From the NCBI GenBank assembly GCA_010279815.1, contig QEOQ01000626.1:1027456-1091455 (forward strand): a stretch of DNA of 64,000 nucleotides, read 5' to 3'. The notes under the pieces were generated by a model, which ran no database searches, was not told where the DNA came from, and was given only the letters and a program-made list of their open reading frames with translations. The stretch comes from Brachionus plicatilis. Taxonomy: Eukaryota > Rotifera > Eurotatoria > Ploima > Brachionidae. This document shows positions 21,801-34,563 of this stretch, in pieces; the stretch's first letter is position 1; each line of letters opens with the position of its first letter. Made by a program: the position numbers and the translations under genes.

Positions 21801-24800
21801 CACTTAGAGTTAAATTGGATTTTTAACATAATATAATATCCCAAATTCACAATTTTCTGAATCTTGCAGATTTATTGCAGAGTTTTGCAGAATCAGTATA
21901 TTGGTGGTACAAAGGATGTTTCAGCTGCTACAATTAACAGAACATGTTTAGGTCTTTTAGAACATAAGCTTTGGCATTTTTAATATTTTTTTTATGTTTT
22001 TTGTACCATAATTCACAATTCCCTTTATTTTTAATTTTTTTGTTTCATTTATTTTATTTTGGAGGTTGGTAAAGGTATAGATAAACAAATCAATAAATAA
22101 TTTAAAAGTTAAAAAACGAATTTTTAATATTTTTTTCAAATTTCTAAATAAAAATTAAACTCATTCTATTTCATTAAATTTTTAATTTCAAATATGAAAA
22201 TGCTTGCAATTTCTTAAAATTATTTTTTTATTCGAAACTGAAAAAAATATTTGAAACATTGCACTTTTTCAATGTTATTTCAACATTGGATACATTTTGT
22301 GATTCAAACACAAAAAATTAAACCATATAGTAATATAAATAAAGGGTCTCCCTTACCACCACACTCTCAATTCTTTTCAGATTTTTTAATCTAGTCCCAC
22401 TTGCTTGATGACTCAACAAATATTCTAATCAATCAAAAATTTATTCTAATTGTATTAATTCAGTTTAAAATTAAAATTAAATAATGAATGGAATTTTATG
22501 AGAAATATTAATTATTGTGTGACACAACTTTTTAAAGCTAAAAGGGGACGTTTCTCAAATGCGAGCAAAACCTTAAACAAATAAAAACATTAGGAGAATT
22601 ATAGTAATAAAATTTTCTTTAAAGATTATTTTTTTATAAATTTATCCTAAAAATATTTTTGCTTCAATAAAAAATTAAATTTCTTATAATCAATTATGAA
22701 TTCACTAAGACACAATCTATGTGTGTTGATCAAGCAAAATAAAATTTATTAAATATCATCTTTTTAACATCAAAACACACTCCACTTATGTGCCATTCGA
22801 GTCGCAAGCTCATCGAAATTTGAGTGTGTTTTGGTCAAGCTCTAGTGTTTTGAACAAAAATTCAAAATTAATTACAAATGTGAGAATCAAATTTCTTATT
22901 TAATTTTTATTTAAAAATGAAATTTAAAAATGTTTATATCATTTAAATTTGCTTTGATTTATTTACTAAGTATAGATAAGTTGCGGAAGTTAATAACCAA
23001 ATTTTCCAATTTTAGACTATTTAATTCTGAAGCTAGGTTTAGGGGATAAATTGAACATTTCTCCTGATGAAATTTACAAAACCATTTTTTAACTTAATTA
23101 AAATTTTAATTTTTTAATTTTTCGTTTAGGTCTTTTTCGTCCGCTTTGTAAAATTTTATCGATATAATCAATAATTTTAGAATATTTTCAACTTGTAAAC
23201 TAGACTTGATACAAAAAATTTAATATGTTCAAAATAAGTTATGTAGCTTTTCAAACAAACATTTTGATAACTTAATAAGTTGAATTAATTTTTAATTAAA
23301 AAGTAAATTTTAGCTTTCTTTCTTTAATTAAACTTTTAATTTATTATTTGAAGATTGATTAAAAACAGTTAATACTAATTTAGAATTCCAAGTTTTCTTC
23401 GATGCTCATAAAATTTTAAAATATTTAATTAAATTTTTTTGTTTATTTTTTTTAAATTAAAATTATTAAAACAAATTTTTCTAAGATAAAAAAGATGCGA
23501 CTGTGTAAACGTGGAATACTGTAATAAAATAACCCTCTAATTTTTTTTATTTAATTTTAAAAGAAAATTAAAATTATTTAAATACTTGAAATGCATCTTT
23601 TTTTTAAGATTTAGAAAATTTCTATTTGTAATTATTTTACCGTTAACTATTAATAAACCAATTATGAATGTCCCTCACTCTCAGATGAAAATAATTCAGA
23701 ACTTTTTCTCCTAAATTTTGAGAATCTAAATAAAAAAGATAAAATAAAAAATTTTAAATTTCCTACCATTAATGGCTCAAATTGTTCATTCAATGATGGA
23801 AATAAAATGTTCAAAATAAAATGCTGATTGAGCGACTTAGTTTTCAGGTGAAACAATTTTCTTTGATTGAGCTCATTTTCGTATAGTTTGCTAATAAGAT
23901 CGTGGACCAATTTAGCAAATTGGTTGTAGCTTTTGGCAAATTCAATTCTTCGCATAGTCTCTTTCATTGAATAGACATAGACATAAGGCGCTTTTTGCAA
24001 TTGTTCCATTAGTTTTAGTCGGATACTCAAACGTTTTAGTTGTTTGAAAAATATTTGTATCCGAAAATCGTAGTCAGCTACTCTTTTTTGTATTTGCATA
24101 ATCCATCTGAATAAATTTTGTTTAATTAAAAAAAAAAATTAATTTTTTTAATATTTAAATACTGGAGTCTAGAATGGACAACTTTGATTAATTCAAGTTT
24201 GGCTTTGTTTATTTTGGTGGCTATTTCGACCATTTTAGAATGAGTGCTTTTTAAAATTTCAAGCTGAGCTACATGAGCTTTGCACAAGTCTTTGAGCACC
24301 GATTCATCTCTAAGACTAGTGGCTCTTTCATAATTTGCTCTAAAAGTCTTTAAATTTAAAAAAGATAAATTATTTATTTAAACCAAAAAATCTTATTTAC
24401 TTCGGCTATTTCATTTTGACCAAAGAGCAAACGATTTGATTCATCCAGAAGATTTTTAAGGTCTTCCAATCTTTTGGTCAAACCTTCGATCTCTCTTAGC
24501 TGTGAATTTTCTTCCACTTGGCACATCATTTCATTTATTTCATGATTTAGCTCGTTCCATCTTTGACTTTTTTCAAAATTTTCCAAGATTTCTCTGGTCT
24601 CATCTACTACTATTTCCAGTCGGTTTTTGACATCGGTTGATTTAATCCAGTCTAATAAGCTCATATCCTTTGCTAAATAACTGGCAGTGTTTTTAGAATT
24701 TAAATTTTCGTTCAAATTGGCCAAGTTATTGATCGATTGAGTAGATGTACTGTTAAATATATCTTCGGATTTGTTTCTTGTCAACTGAACCTTAGTCGGA

Positions 24801-26691
24801 GTATTGTTCAACATATTTTTTATTTTGTGCATTGAACTATTAGGCTCGTTTGTTTTGGTTGAATCGATAGTGGACGGTTTGTTTGACAAAAGTGTCGAGA
24901 GGAGACGGGTTTTAGATAAAACATCAAGATACTTATTCATACTTAAAATAATTATTTTATTTTACTAAATTTTAAACATTTTGATTTTACTATTTAAATA
25001 AGGCAAAAAAGAATTTATTAGCCATTTGACTTTATGGTTTTGTGTAACTTTAGATTAATTTAAAGATTTTTTTCACAAGGAAATGTTAAAGATAAAATTT
25101 CAAAAAGTAAATGAAATCACTAGATTTATTTTTAATATTATTGTCAAATTTTTAATTTTCAATATTTTTAAAAACCAAAATTTATTAAAACTAAAAAATT
25201 AAAATTTAAAAATTAAAAATTTAAATTTCAATTAATGACTCCTTTTTTTATTGAATAAAGTTGAAGAAATTAAATTTGTATTATTTAACTGTAATTAAAT
25301 ATTTTTTATATATTTTTATTCTGAAGGAGTATTATATAGGAGCTTACAAAAATAAAAAAAATAATTAATAAAAATATTTTGTTGTGACATAAAAAAATCA
25401 TAAAAAAGTTAATTTTCAAATAAAATAAATTATCTCAAGTGTTGTAGAAAATTTTATGCTCTTTCAGAATATAAATAATTTTATTAAAATATATTTTAAT
25501 TTTATCATTGAATACTTGGAATAACTACAAATTTTTAAAGGGTTAGTTATTTTTGACCCCTAGGTATAATTTTTTTTTTGAGACTCCCGAAAAAAATGAA
25601 ATTTAGAGTTTCTATCGACATAGTTTACTAATTTAAAGTCAAACATTATAAATTCAGATAGCGCTTTAGTTTTGAATTTCCTGAACTTTATAAAGACTTT
25701 TTATAAAATTTAAGAGCCATTGATAAAACTTTCTTTCCTACAACTTTGTGAGCATGACGTAATTTTTGTTTTCTTATAAAAAACTTTATAATTTTTTTAG
25801 CTTGTGAATTCAATTTTTTTAATGAAATAATGTGAGTTTATATTCAATAAAATGGAAAAAACTAAAAAGAAAAAAATCACGTCAACTTACTTTTTCATTA
25901 AATTTTTATAATTATTTACATTATTAGAATAGAAATCGAATTTTTCTCGCACTGCTTGTTCTTTTTTGCGAAAGGAACTTAAAAAAAACAAACATTGAAT
26001 CAAAATTAAAATTTTTTTAATTTAAAAAGTAACCTTATAAAATCATCAAGATTGGCAATTAGAGCCAAATAGCCCTGATATTGCCAATATTGTTCATCGT
26101 ATAATGATTGACACAACTTATGCAGATTTTTATCAAAATCATTCACTTTCTAATAATAAAATAAAATTAGAAAAAATAAAATTTAATTATCATTTTAAAT
26201 TTTAACCAACAATTGCTAGTTGATATCTATTATGCAAAGTCTGAAAGCTGGGTTTAAGTAAAAGCGCGGCGTTTATTTCCTGCTTCAATTCGTCAAAGCT
26301 CAATGAATCCAATGGAGTTTGTACCAAAGGTGGTTCTCGTCTTTCCACATTCGCTTTATCAATTAAATAAATCGGACTTTCTTCCTAATTATCAAAATAA
26401 AGTTAGTTTTAAATAATTTTTTTTAATTTTTGCCTACGCATCCAAAACCAAAGCCGTAAAATTTACGTTGACAATCATCTAATACCTCACCACCGCTGAT
26501 CAACATTATCTGCTTGGATTTTTCTATTTTGAACTGCTTTTCAATCACTGATGACAAAGAACCAACACTAAAATTAGCCGACTTTTTTTTATTTTTATTC
26601 TAAAATTTAAAATATAAACTTACTTTTCAATTCCATCGGCAAAATCAAAAATGTGCCGATTGCCCGTATCGATACGGCAGACATAAATCAT
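18872..26691 (-). CDS. RB1CC1: FIP200 / RB1CC1-like autophagy scaffold
   Basis: Ten exons on the minus strand: 26691-26624, 26567-26438, 26384-26211, 26149-26034, 25977-25891, 24941-24401, 24347-24163, 24106-23767, 20486-19002 and 18946-18872. Phases agree at every junction; total 3201 nt, 1066 aa. The N-terminus (IYVCRIDTGNRHIFDFADGI, QIMLISGGEVLDD) matches the ubiquitin-like start of FIP200. Next comes the ATG17-like scaffold: SLLDWI at 286-291, and YSMKETMRRIEFAKSYNQF near the end of exon 8. A long coiled coil spans about 670-895. The end is the Claw domain, finishing RFKVPGGTRFYRVK. FIP200 scaffolds the ULK1 complex and its Claw binds cargo receptors such as p62. The protein is about a third shorter than human (1594 aa), mainly in the coiled coil. 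The 3.3-kb last-but-one intron could hide a missed short exon. Confidence 0.87.
20863..22332. mobile_element. Fold-back transposon, copy in FIP200 intron
   Basis: Terminal arms of about 140 bp face inward. The left arm (20863-21010) has TTTGGTTTAATTATT, AATAACATTGAAAAAGTGCG, ATGTTTCAAATATTT and TTTTTCAGTTTC. The right arm (22165-22332) repeats these in inverse orientation (GAAACTGAAAAAAATATTTG, AACATTGCACTTTTTCAATG, TTAAACCATATAG). The same terminal sequence bounds the spacer of the fucosyltransferase palindrome at 36.6-39.3 kb. No transposase is seen inside. Confidence 0.65.
21527..22025. mobile_element. Nested MITE with partially duplicated left arm
   Basis: The left arm starts ATTGTGAATTTTGGTACAAA and continues through AACATGTTCTGTAAATTGTA, TACCACCAATA and CTGCAGAATTCTGCAAAATT. 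It is followed by a second direct copy starting near 21685. The right arm (about 21845-22025) is the inverse of one copy and ends TACCATAATTCACAATT. It lies inside the larger fold-back. The start motif (CATTGTGAATTTT...) also occurs alone near 15517, 43371 and 51225. Confidence 0.65.
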
Positions 26692-29269
26692 GTTTAGTAT
26701 TTAAAAAACAATTTTGCTCTCAAAAGCCGCTAGACTCGTGCGTGGTTTTTTGGCAAAATGTAAATGAGTCTATTGAGTTCTAAACTCTGGACAAAAATAA
26801 CTCAAATTGCAAACAAAAAATTTTAATATCTTTTTTAGAAATTTTTATTTTTTTATTTAGTAATTTTTTAAATAAAATTATAATTTTTGATGTCTCTTAG
26901 AATGGGATTGAATTATATTTTAGATAAATTATAAATAGTAAAAAAATAATAATTTGAATTAAAAAAATTCGCAATTGAAACAAACGAAAAGCAAAAAAAG
27001 AATAATGAAATAATGAAATGTTTTATTTTGAATAATTTCAAAATAATTGCTCGAAATTATGCTCGAAATAAATGCTCATTTGCAATTCTCATGCAAGTAT
27101 GAATTCATTCCAGAATATTTCAGGCAAAATAGATATTATCTTTTTTTTGATCAAACTTTCAAAAATTAATTTACTTTAATTGATCAATTATTTTTAGGTG
27201 CAAAATTTCGAGTCACAAATTGTTTACGGTCATAATAAACATGAATTTATTTTAATTTTCTAAACCACGAGATTTTTTTGATAATTGTTAAGTTTAAAAA
27301 ATTTAATTAATATTGATTATTGGGCTAAGTCTAGTCTTGTAGCAATCATAATAAGTTTGAGGCAACAAAAATTAATAAGAGACTTGAATTAATTCGAATG
27401 TTTTGTAAAAATATAACGCTCGATAAATTTTTGAACATGCTATTCTGTATAGGGCGAATCGAAAATAGTTTTGATAAATTAATTTTTTTCTATTTTGAAA
27501 ATAAAATTCTTAAAAATATTTTTTTTAATCAGAATTATTTTAAACAATTCAGTATTGATTAAAGAATAAAAACTCTAAATTTTGATTTTTTTCTCAAATT
27601 TTATTTAAATTATCTGAAATGAATTGTAATTATTATTTATTTATTTGTACTAAGCTAATTAATTATATCAATATTATTAAATTTAAAGACGCCTCTTGAG
27701 TCATATAGAAAACTTAGAATAAAAATCATAATAATCAATCTTGAACCATTATAAATTTTCATTCACAGCACAACATTAGATTGTGATACTGAAATATTTT
27801 TGTTTAACAATAGAAGATCCAATTTATTTTTTGACCATCAAATTATGTAATTATCACTTTATTTTTTCTTATTTTTTTATTTTGATTTTTTTTTTAATCT
27901 GAAGGAACTTTAGCTCTGTACAGATATACAAATAAATAAATAATAATATAAAAAAAGATTTTCATTTAATTATTCTTTAAAAATTTTTGTCATGAAATTA
28001 TTTTACAATATTTTTAAACAATAAAAAAAATTTTCGTGTTTCATTTTCGAAATAAAATTCTTAAAATTTACGTTATTTAATGTTGTCCTTATCCTGAAAA
28101 AAATTCAAAAATTTATTTACGAAAAAAACATGATTTTTAAACTTAAGTACACTTATTTTCAACGTTTTAAAAACTATCTGGGAAGATTTTTAAAATGTAA
28201 TAAATTTTTTTAAAATAAAATATCTTATTTAAGATAAACATTGAAAATACAAATTTATTACTTGCTTTTAAAATGATATCATTCAAAATTTGCAACATGG
28301 AGAGTTGAAATAATTACAAGTGTATTTTATACATAATTTAGACCCTCTAATAAATATTCCACTTTATTAAACAAGAATTCACTTGATAGTTCTTTAAAAA
28401 TATATTTAGATGTAATATAAGACTATTCTTTGCTTAAAAATTTTGATTTTAAAAAATAAATTTTTGTCTAACTTTGTTAATTTTTAACTAAATTAATTAA
28501 AGATTTTCAAAATTTAAAAATTTCAACTTTATTCAGCAAAATTTTAAGAATATAAAGTTTTTGATAAAATTAACGTAAATTTACGGCACTTAAAAAAAAG
28601 AAAATTTTCGCAAATTATTAATTTTTAACCTCTTAAAATTTCACAGTATTTTAAGTGAATTGTTGTAAAATAAAGTCAAATAAAGCAAATTAACCTAACT
28701 TCTTCATCTAACGCCATTGCAGTCTTTTCCGAATTTTCATTTTATTTTTATTGACTTTAGAATCGAATTTTTTTTATCAAAATTGGCCTTATATAATCCC
28801 AAAAGTAGAGAAACAAGGAACTAACACTAAAGAATTGTTTTGGGCATTATAAAAATTTTAAATTCTTTCTTTTAATTCTTTAATATTGTTATCAATAATA
28901 ATTTATTTAATTAAATTAAAAGGCATAAATTGATCTTTGGAAAAAAAGAGGGGGGGGGGGGTTAATGTAAACTAAATCTAAAACAAAATAATAAATTAAT
29001 ATTAATAAATTTTATTCAACGCTTAGCAAAAGTGTTCTAGGTATTTTTAGAATTCAGACTTTATTTTTAAACTCTAACGAAGTTATGAATGTACAAAGCA
29101 AAAAAACATTCATTAAGACGCTATGCAAATCGAATACGAAATTTAGCTCAAGCTTTTTTAGTATACCATTTTGCATTGTTTCCTAGAGGGCGTGAAAAAC
29201 GCATTTATATATAAAAAAAAATAATTCTTATCACATTTTATTTAGATTTTTTTTCTTATCATTGACAAA
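26692..29269. other. Intergenic region between FIP200 and PGM
   Basis: A head-to-head 2.6-kb gap, almost pure A/T filler, holding both promoters. The only distinctive feature is a run of 12 G at 28950-28961. No coding signal. Confidence 0.5.
28950..28961 (+). repeat. Poly-G tract (12 G)
   Basis: A homopolymer of 12 G about 310 bp upstream of the phosphoglucomutase start, in DNA where runs of more than three G are rare. Confidence 0.9.
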
Positions 29270-31027
<1,758 letters not shown>

Positions 31028-31854
31028 TTGAGACAATTTAAATTTTATCTCGTTTTTAGTTATTAGAGCTAGTTTTATTTTAAAAATAAAATTTTAATTT
31101 ATTGTTGTTTAAGCAGATTTTTTTTAGAGAAATACACTTTTTTTAATCAAAATTGACTTTTTTCTTTAATCGTAAAAGTGATTAATTTTGGCATTGCTAA
31201 TTTCCATACAAAAATTCTGATACAAAATTTAAATTCTAATAAAAATATGGGTTTTGTGCTACATTATTTTCTGAATAAGCTTTAAGTTGAAAAAAACATT
31301 TTTTAACATTTTTTAAGTTGAAAAAAACTATGTTTTATTTAACAGTCCAGTTTAAAAGAAAATATTGTATTAGAAATATTTGCCAACGAATTGATTGTTT
31401 TTAATCAAATTGTATGTAAATTTTGAATTGAAAAAAAATTGCATTGAATTGAAAACCACTTAATTCAAAATTATTTAAGAAGCGATGACTTAATTTTAAC
31501 ATTTAAATAAAATAAATTTACAAATTGTAAAAAATAATCATATTTAGAATGGGGATCTATAAAAACATACAAAAAAATATGAAATGAAAAATATAGAATT
31601 TTATTAAATATAAAAATATCATTATGTAAAAAAATGAAATATTGAAATGTCAATTGTGTAAAAAAACACAATGTAGAATAAAATATTTTAAACTAAAAAT
31701 CTTTTTGATTTTTTGATTTTGTTCTAATTGAACTTTTTTTTTCTTGTTTTTAATTAATTCTTAAAAAAAATTTTAAATTAATGTTTTTTGTCAATTCTCT
31801 ATTATTTGTCTTCTATATTTTATTTTTCTATATATTTTTTTTCTTTGTTTTAAT

Positions 31855-32070
31855 ATACCCTAAATATTTGTCTTTTTAACGCCGCACTAAAAGGCCAAGA
31901 ATTTGGTTTTGGTGCCTTGAAAAAAATTGTTTTTTTCGACTTATCATTAAACCAAATTTGAAAATTTCGGAATTTAAATGATATCGTGATCTTAGATTTT
32001 TATATTTACAACCATAATCATTGAAAATTCATTTTTTTCGAGGCACCCAAACCAAATTCTTAGGCTTAAG
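31855..32070. mobile_element. MITE copy 1 (right end truncated)
   Basis: Starts CCCTAAATATTTGTCTTTTT, then AACGCCGCACTAAAAGGCCA. Its core (CGACTTATCATTAAACCAAA through ATATCGTGATCTTAG to CATAATCATTGAAAATTCAT) is virtually identical to the copy at 33917-34150. The right end stops after the AATTCTTAGGCTT arm and lacks the terminal part. Confidence 0.75.
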
Positions 32071-33916
32071 TTTATAGAGCTCAATTTTGTCAAATTAATG
32101 AAAAAGAATTCTATTTTTGTAATTTTTGGAAGGTTTGCCTGAAAATTCATAGAGCCTTTAGTCTTTTGGAAATTTTAACTATTCAAAACTCAAGACGTAT
32201 TTTTGACTTATTTTCACCACTAAAAGCTAAATTTAATAAAAATTTTTTTTTCGGCCTTTACTTTATTAATCACTAATTTAACTTCTTCTGTATAAATTTA
32301 CTTATATCTAAATGAAATAAATTTTAGAATATAAAACGATTGCATTAAAATAAGAATAGTCTTTATATATGTTCTATACAAAATTTAAAAAAAAATTATT
32401 TATAAATTTCGGTACGCCAATTATGGATTTATACCTTTCATATGACAACTATAAAAATGCAAATTTACAGGTAATTCAGAAAATGCATAATGTTATGTAT
32501 GCAATTTTCAATTTTTTTTTAAATAAAAAGAGATAATTTATAAAAAAAACATTTATGAAATTTATAAAATAAAAATTTTATCAAAAAATAAAATATTATA
32601 AAAATTTTAACTTTAATTTTCGCATTTTTTTGATTCTATTTTCAAGTGACAAAAAATTTTAATTTTCTAATATGACTTCTAATCTCCAAAATACTCTGCG
32701 CCTTTTTCTTTCTTTTTGGTCTTTATCTAGCAATTGTTCTGTTCATTCTTTTATTAAAACTACTATTCGATAGTGAATTCACTATCCGATAGTGAATTAG
32801 GCATGATTAAAATATTATTTAATAGTTTTTATTTATATTCATTTTTAACCTTACACAAAAATATTTGAAATTTTTTAAACTCTTTTCTTAAATTAATCGA
32901 TCTAAGTAATAATTATATTTTTAACTTAATTTCTAATGAATTCAAAGCTTTGTAAAATTCTGCAGAAATTTTAATCATCCGGAATTATTTATGATTTTTG
33001 GTTATGGTTAGCCATGATCTTTCTTAAAATATGTCTCTTTATAAAATTTTTTATCTAAAAATGAAATAATGGAGCAAAAGAAACCAAAACGATATTCAGT
33101 TATCAAATGAACTCTGAGGAAGAATTTAGAGGACATGAAAATTTATTTTAAATTATTTTAAAATAGTTATTTAGTAACAAGACAATCAAAAAATTGTTGC
33201 ATATTTTTAAATAAAAGAAGTAATGAAATTATTTTAAATTAATTTTGATAATTCGAAAATTTTAATTATAAAAGCTGAATAAGCATTTTAACTATTTTAC
33301 TAAGAAAAATACATTTTATTCCAAGTTTCATTATAAGCAACAAAAATTTGATAAAAAAAATTCAAAAGCAAATTTTTTTATTTGTCCTTAGTAGAAAAAT
33401 CAACAATCAAATAAGTTAATATTGATTTTTATTTGAAAAGTTTTTTTAAATGTTAATGAAAAAATTCTGTAGCTAAGAAAATGATTTTGAGATTATTTTG
33501 CTATTTAAAAAATGAAAGAAATTTTGTGCTTGAGATTCTTTTAAGATATTGATTGTTCAATTATTTTTCTCGTTAATTTACAAATCTAAACTTTATTTCC
33601 ATTTTATTTTTTTAAATACTGTTATGATGAATTCTTCTTTAAAAAATTTTTATTTTTCATAGAAATAGTTAATAAATTCATAATCTTTGCTTTATCGTTT
33701 TTTAAATAAAAACAAAGACTTTAATATTAAAGCATAAGGTTTAATTCATCAGATCTCAAATTAAAAATTAAGCCTTACAAATAAATTAAAACAAAAGAAA
33801 TTTAATTTTTTAAACAAGTCGTGCTATATTTGTTTATCTTGCTTTAAGTTAAAGCGTTGATTTTTTTTTAACTTTTTTATTTATCAGCTAGTAATTGTTA
33901 CTTTTAATAATTATTA

Positions 33917-34150
33917 CCGTAAATATTTGTGTTTTAAACGCCGCGGCCAAGAATTTCGTTTTGGTCGAAAAAATTTTTTTTTTCGACTTATCATTAAACC
34001 AAATTTGAAAATTTCGGAATTTAAATGATATCGTGATCTTAGATTTTTATATTTACAACCATAATCATTGAAAATTCATTTTTTTGAGGCACCAAAACCA
34101 AGTTCCTTGGCTTTTAGTGCTGTGTTAAAAAAAAAACAAATATTTACGGT
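33917..34150. mobile_element. MITE copy 2 (complete)
   Basis: Ends are inverted repeats: ACCGTAAATATTTGTGTTTT at the left and AACAAATATTTACGGT at the right. The inner arms GCCAAGAATTTCGTTTTGGT and ACCAAAACCAAGTTCCTTGG also pair. The 110-bp core is shared almost unchanged with copy 1, 2 kb away, implying recent movement or duplication. Non-coding, about 234 bp. Confidence 0.8.
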
Positions 34151-34563
34151 TTTTTGAATTATAATTACTTAAAGTTGGAATTTAAAATTTTGACAAATAT
34201 TTAAAAAATACTGGTTACCACAGGTTTCCTGCTGTAGCTTATTATTTTTATTATTACTGATTATGAGAATATTTGCATTATTTTATTTTGCCAATATTTT
34301 TTGGATAATCAATTAAAATTTTAGATCGTTACCAAATGATTGCATCAAATTAAATTCTAAAGATTTTATTATTTGTTAGAAACACATTAAGGACAATGAA
34401 TATTTTTTAAAAAAAAAATAATATTCATTTTTTTAATTTTTAATTTCTTCTATTTTTTCCAATTTTAGTCCCAGCGTCTAAACCAAAATCCTAAGTTTAG
34501 ATTTATCATTGTTCTTATTAATAAATGCCGCATAAAAATTCAAATTTTGTTTTACAGCGCATA

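Larger units (their letters stand above)
20487..23766. other. Large FIP200 intron hosting fold-back elements
   Basis: A 3.3-kb intron with two nested inverted-repeat structures, outer arms at about 20863-21010 and 22165-22332 and inner arms at about 21527-22025. The rest, including 22340-23640, is A/T-rich with no certain exon. A small open stretch just downstream of exon 8 (about 23670-23726) has splice-like ends but does not fit the reading phase. Confidence 0.5.

Noticed and set aside
23670..23726. Possible small FIP200 exon after exon 8
   Set aside because: In the required phase it hits a stop after four codons. Joining exon 8 directly to 20486 keeps the frame.
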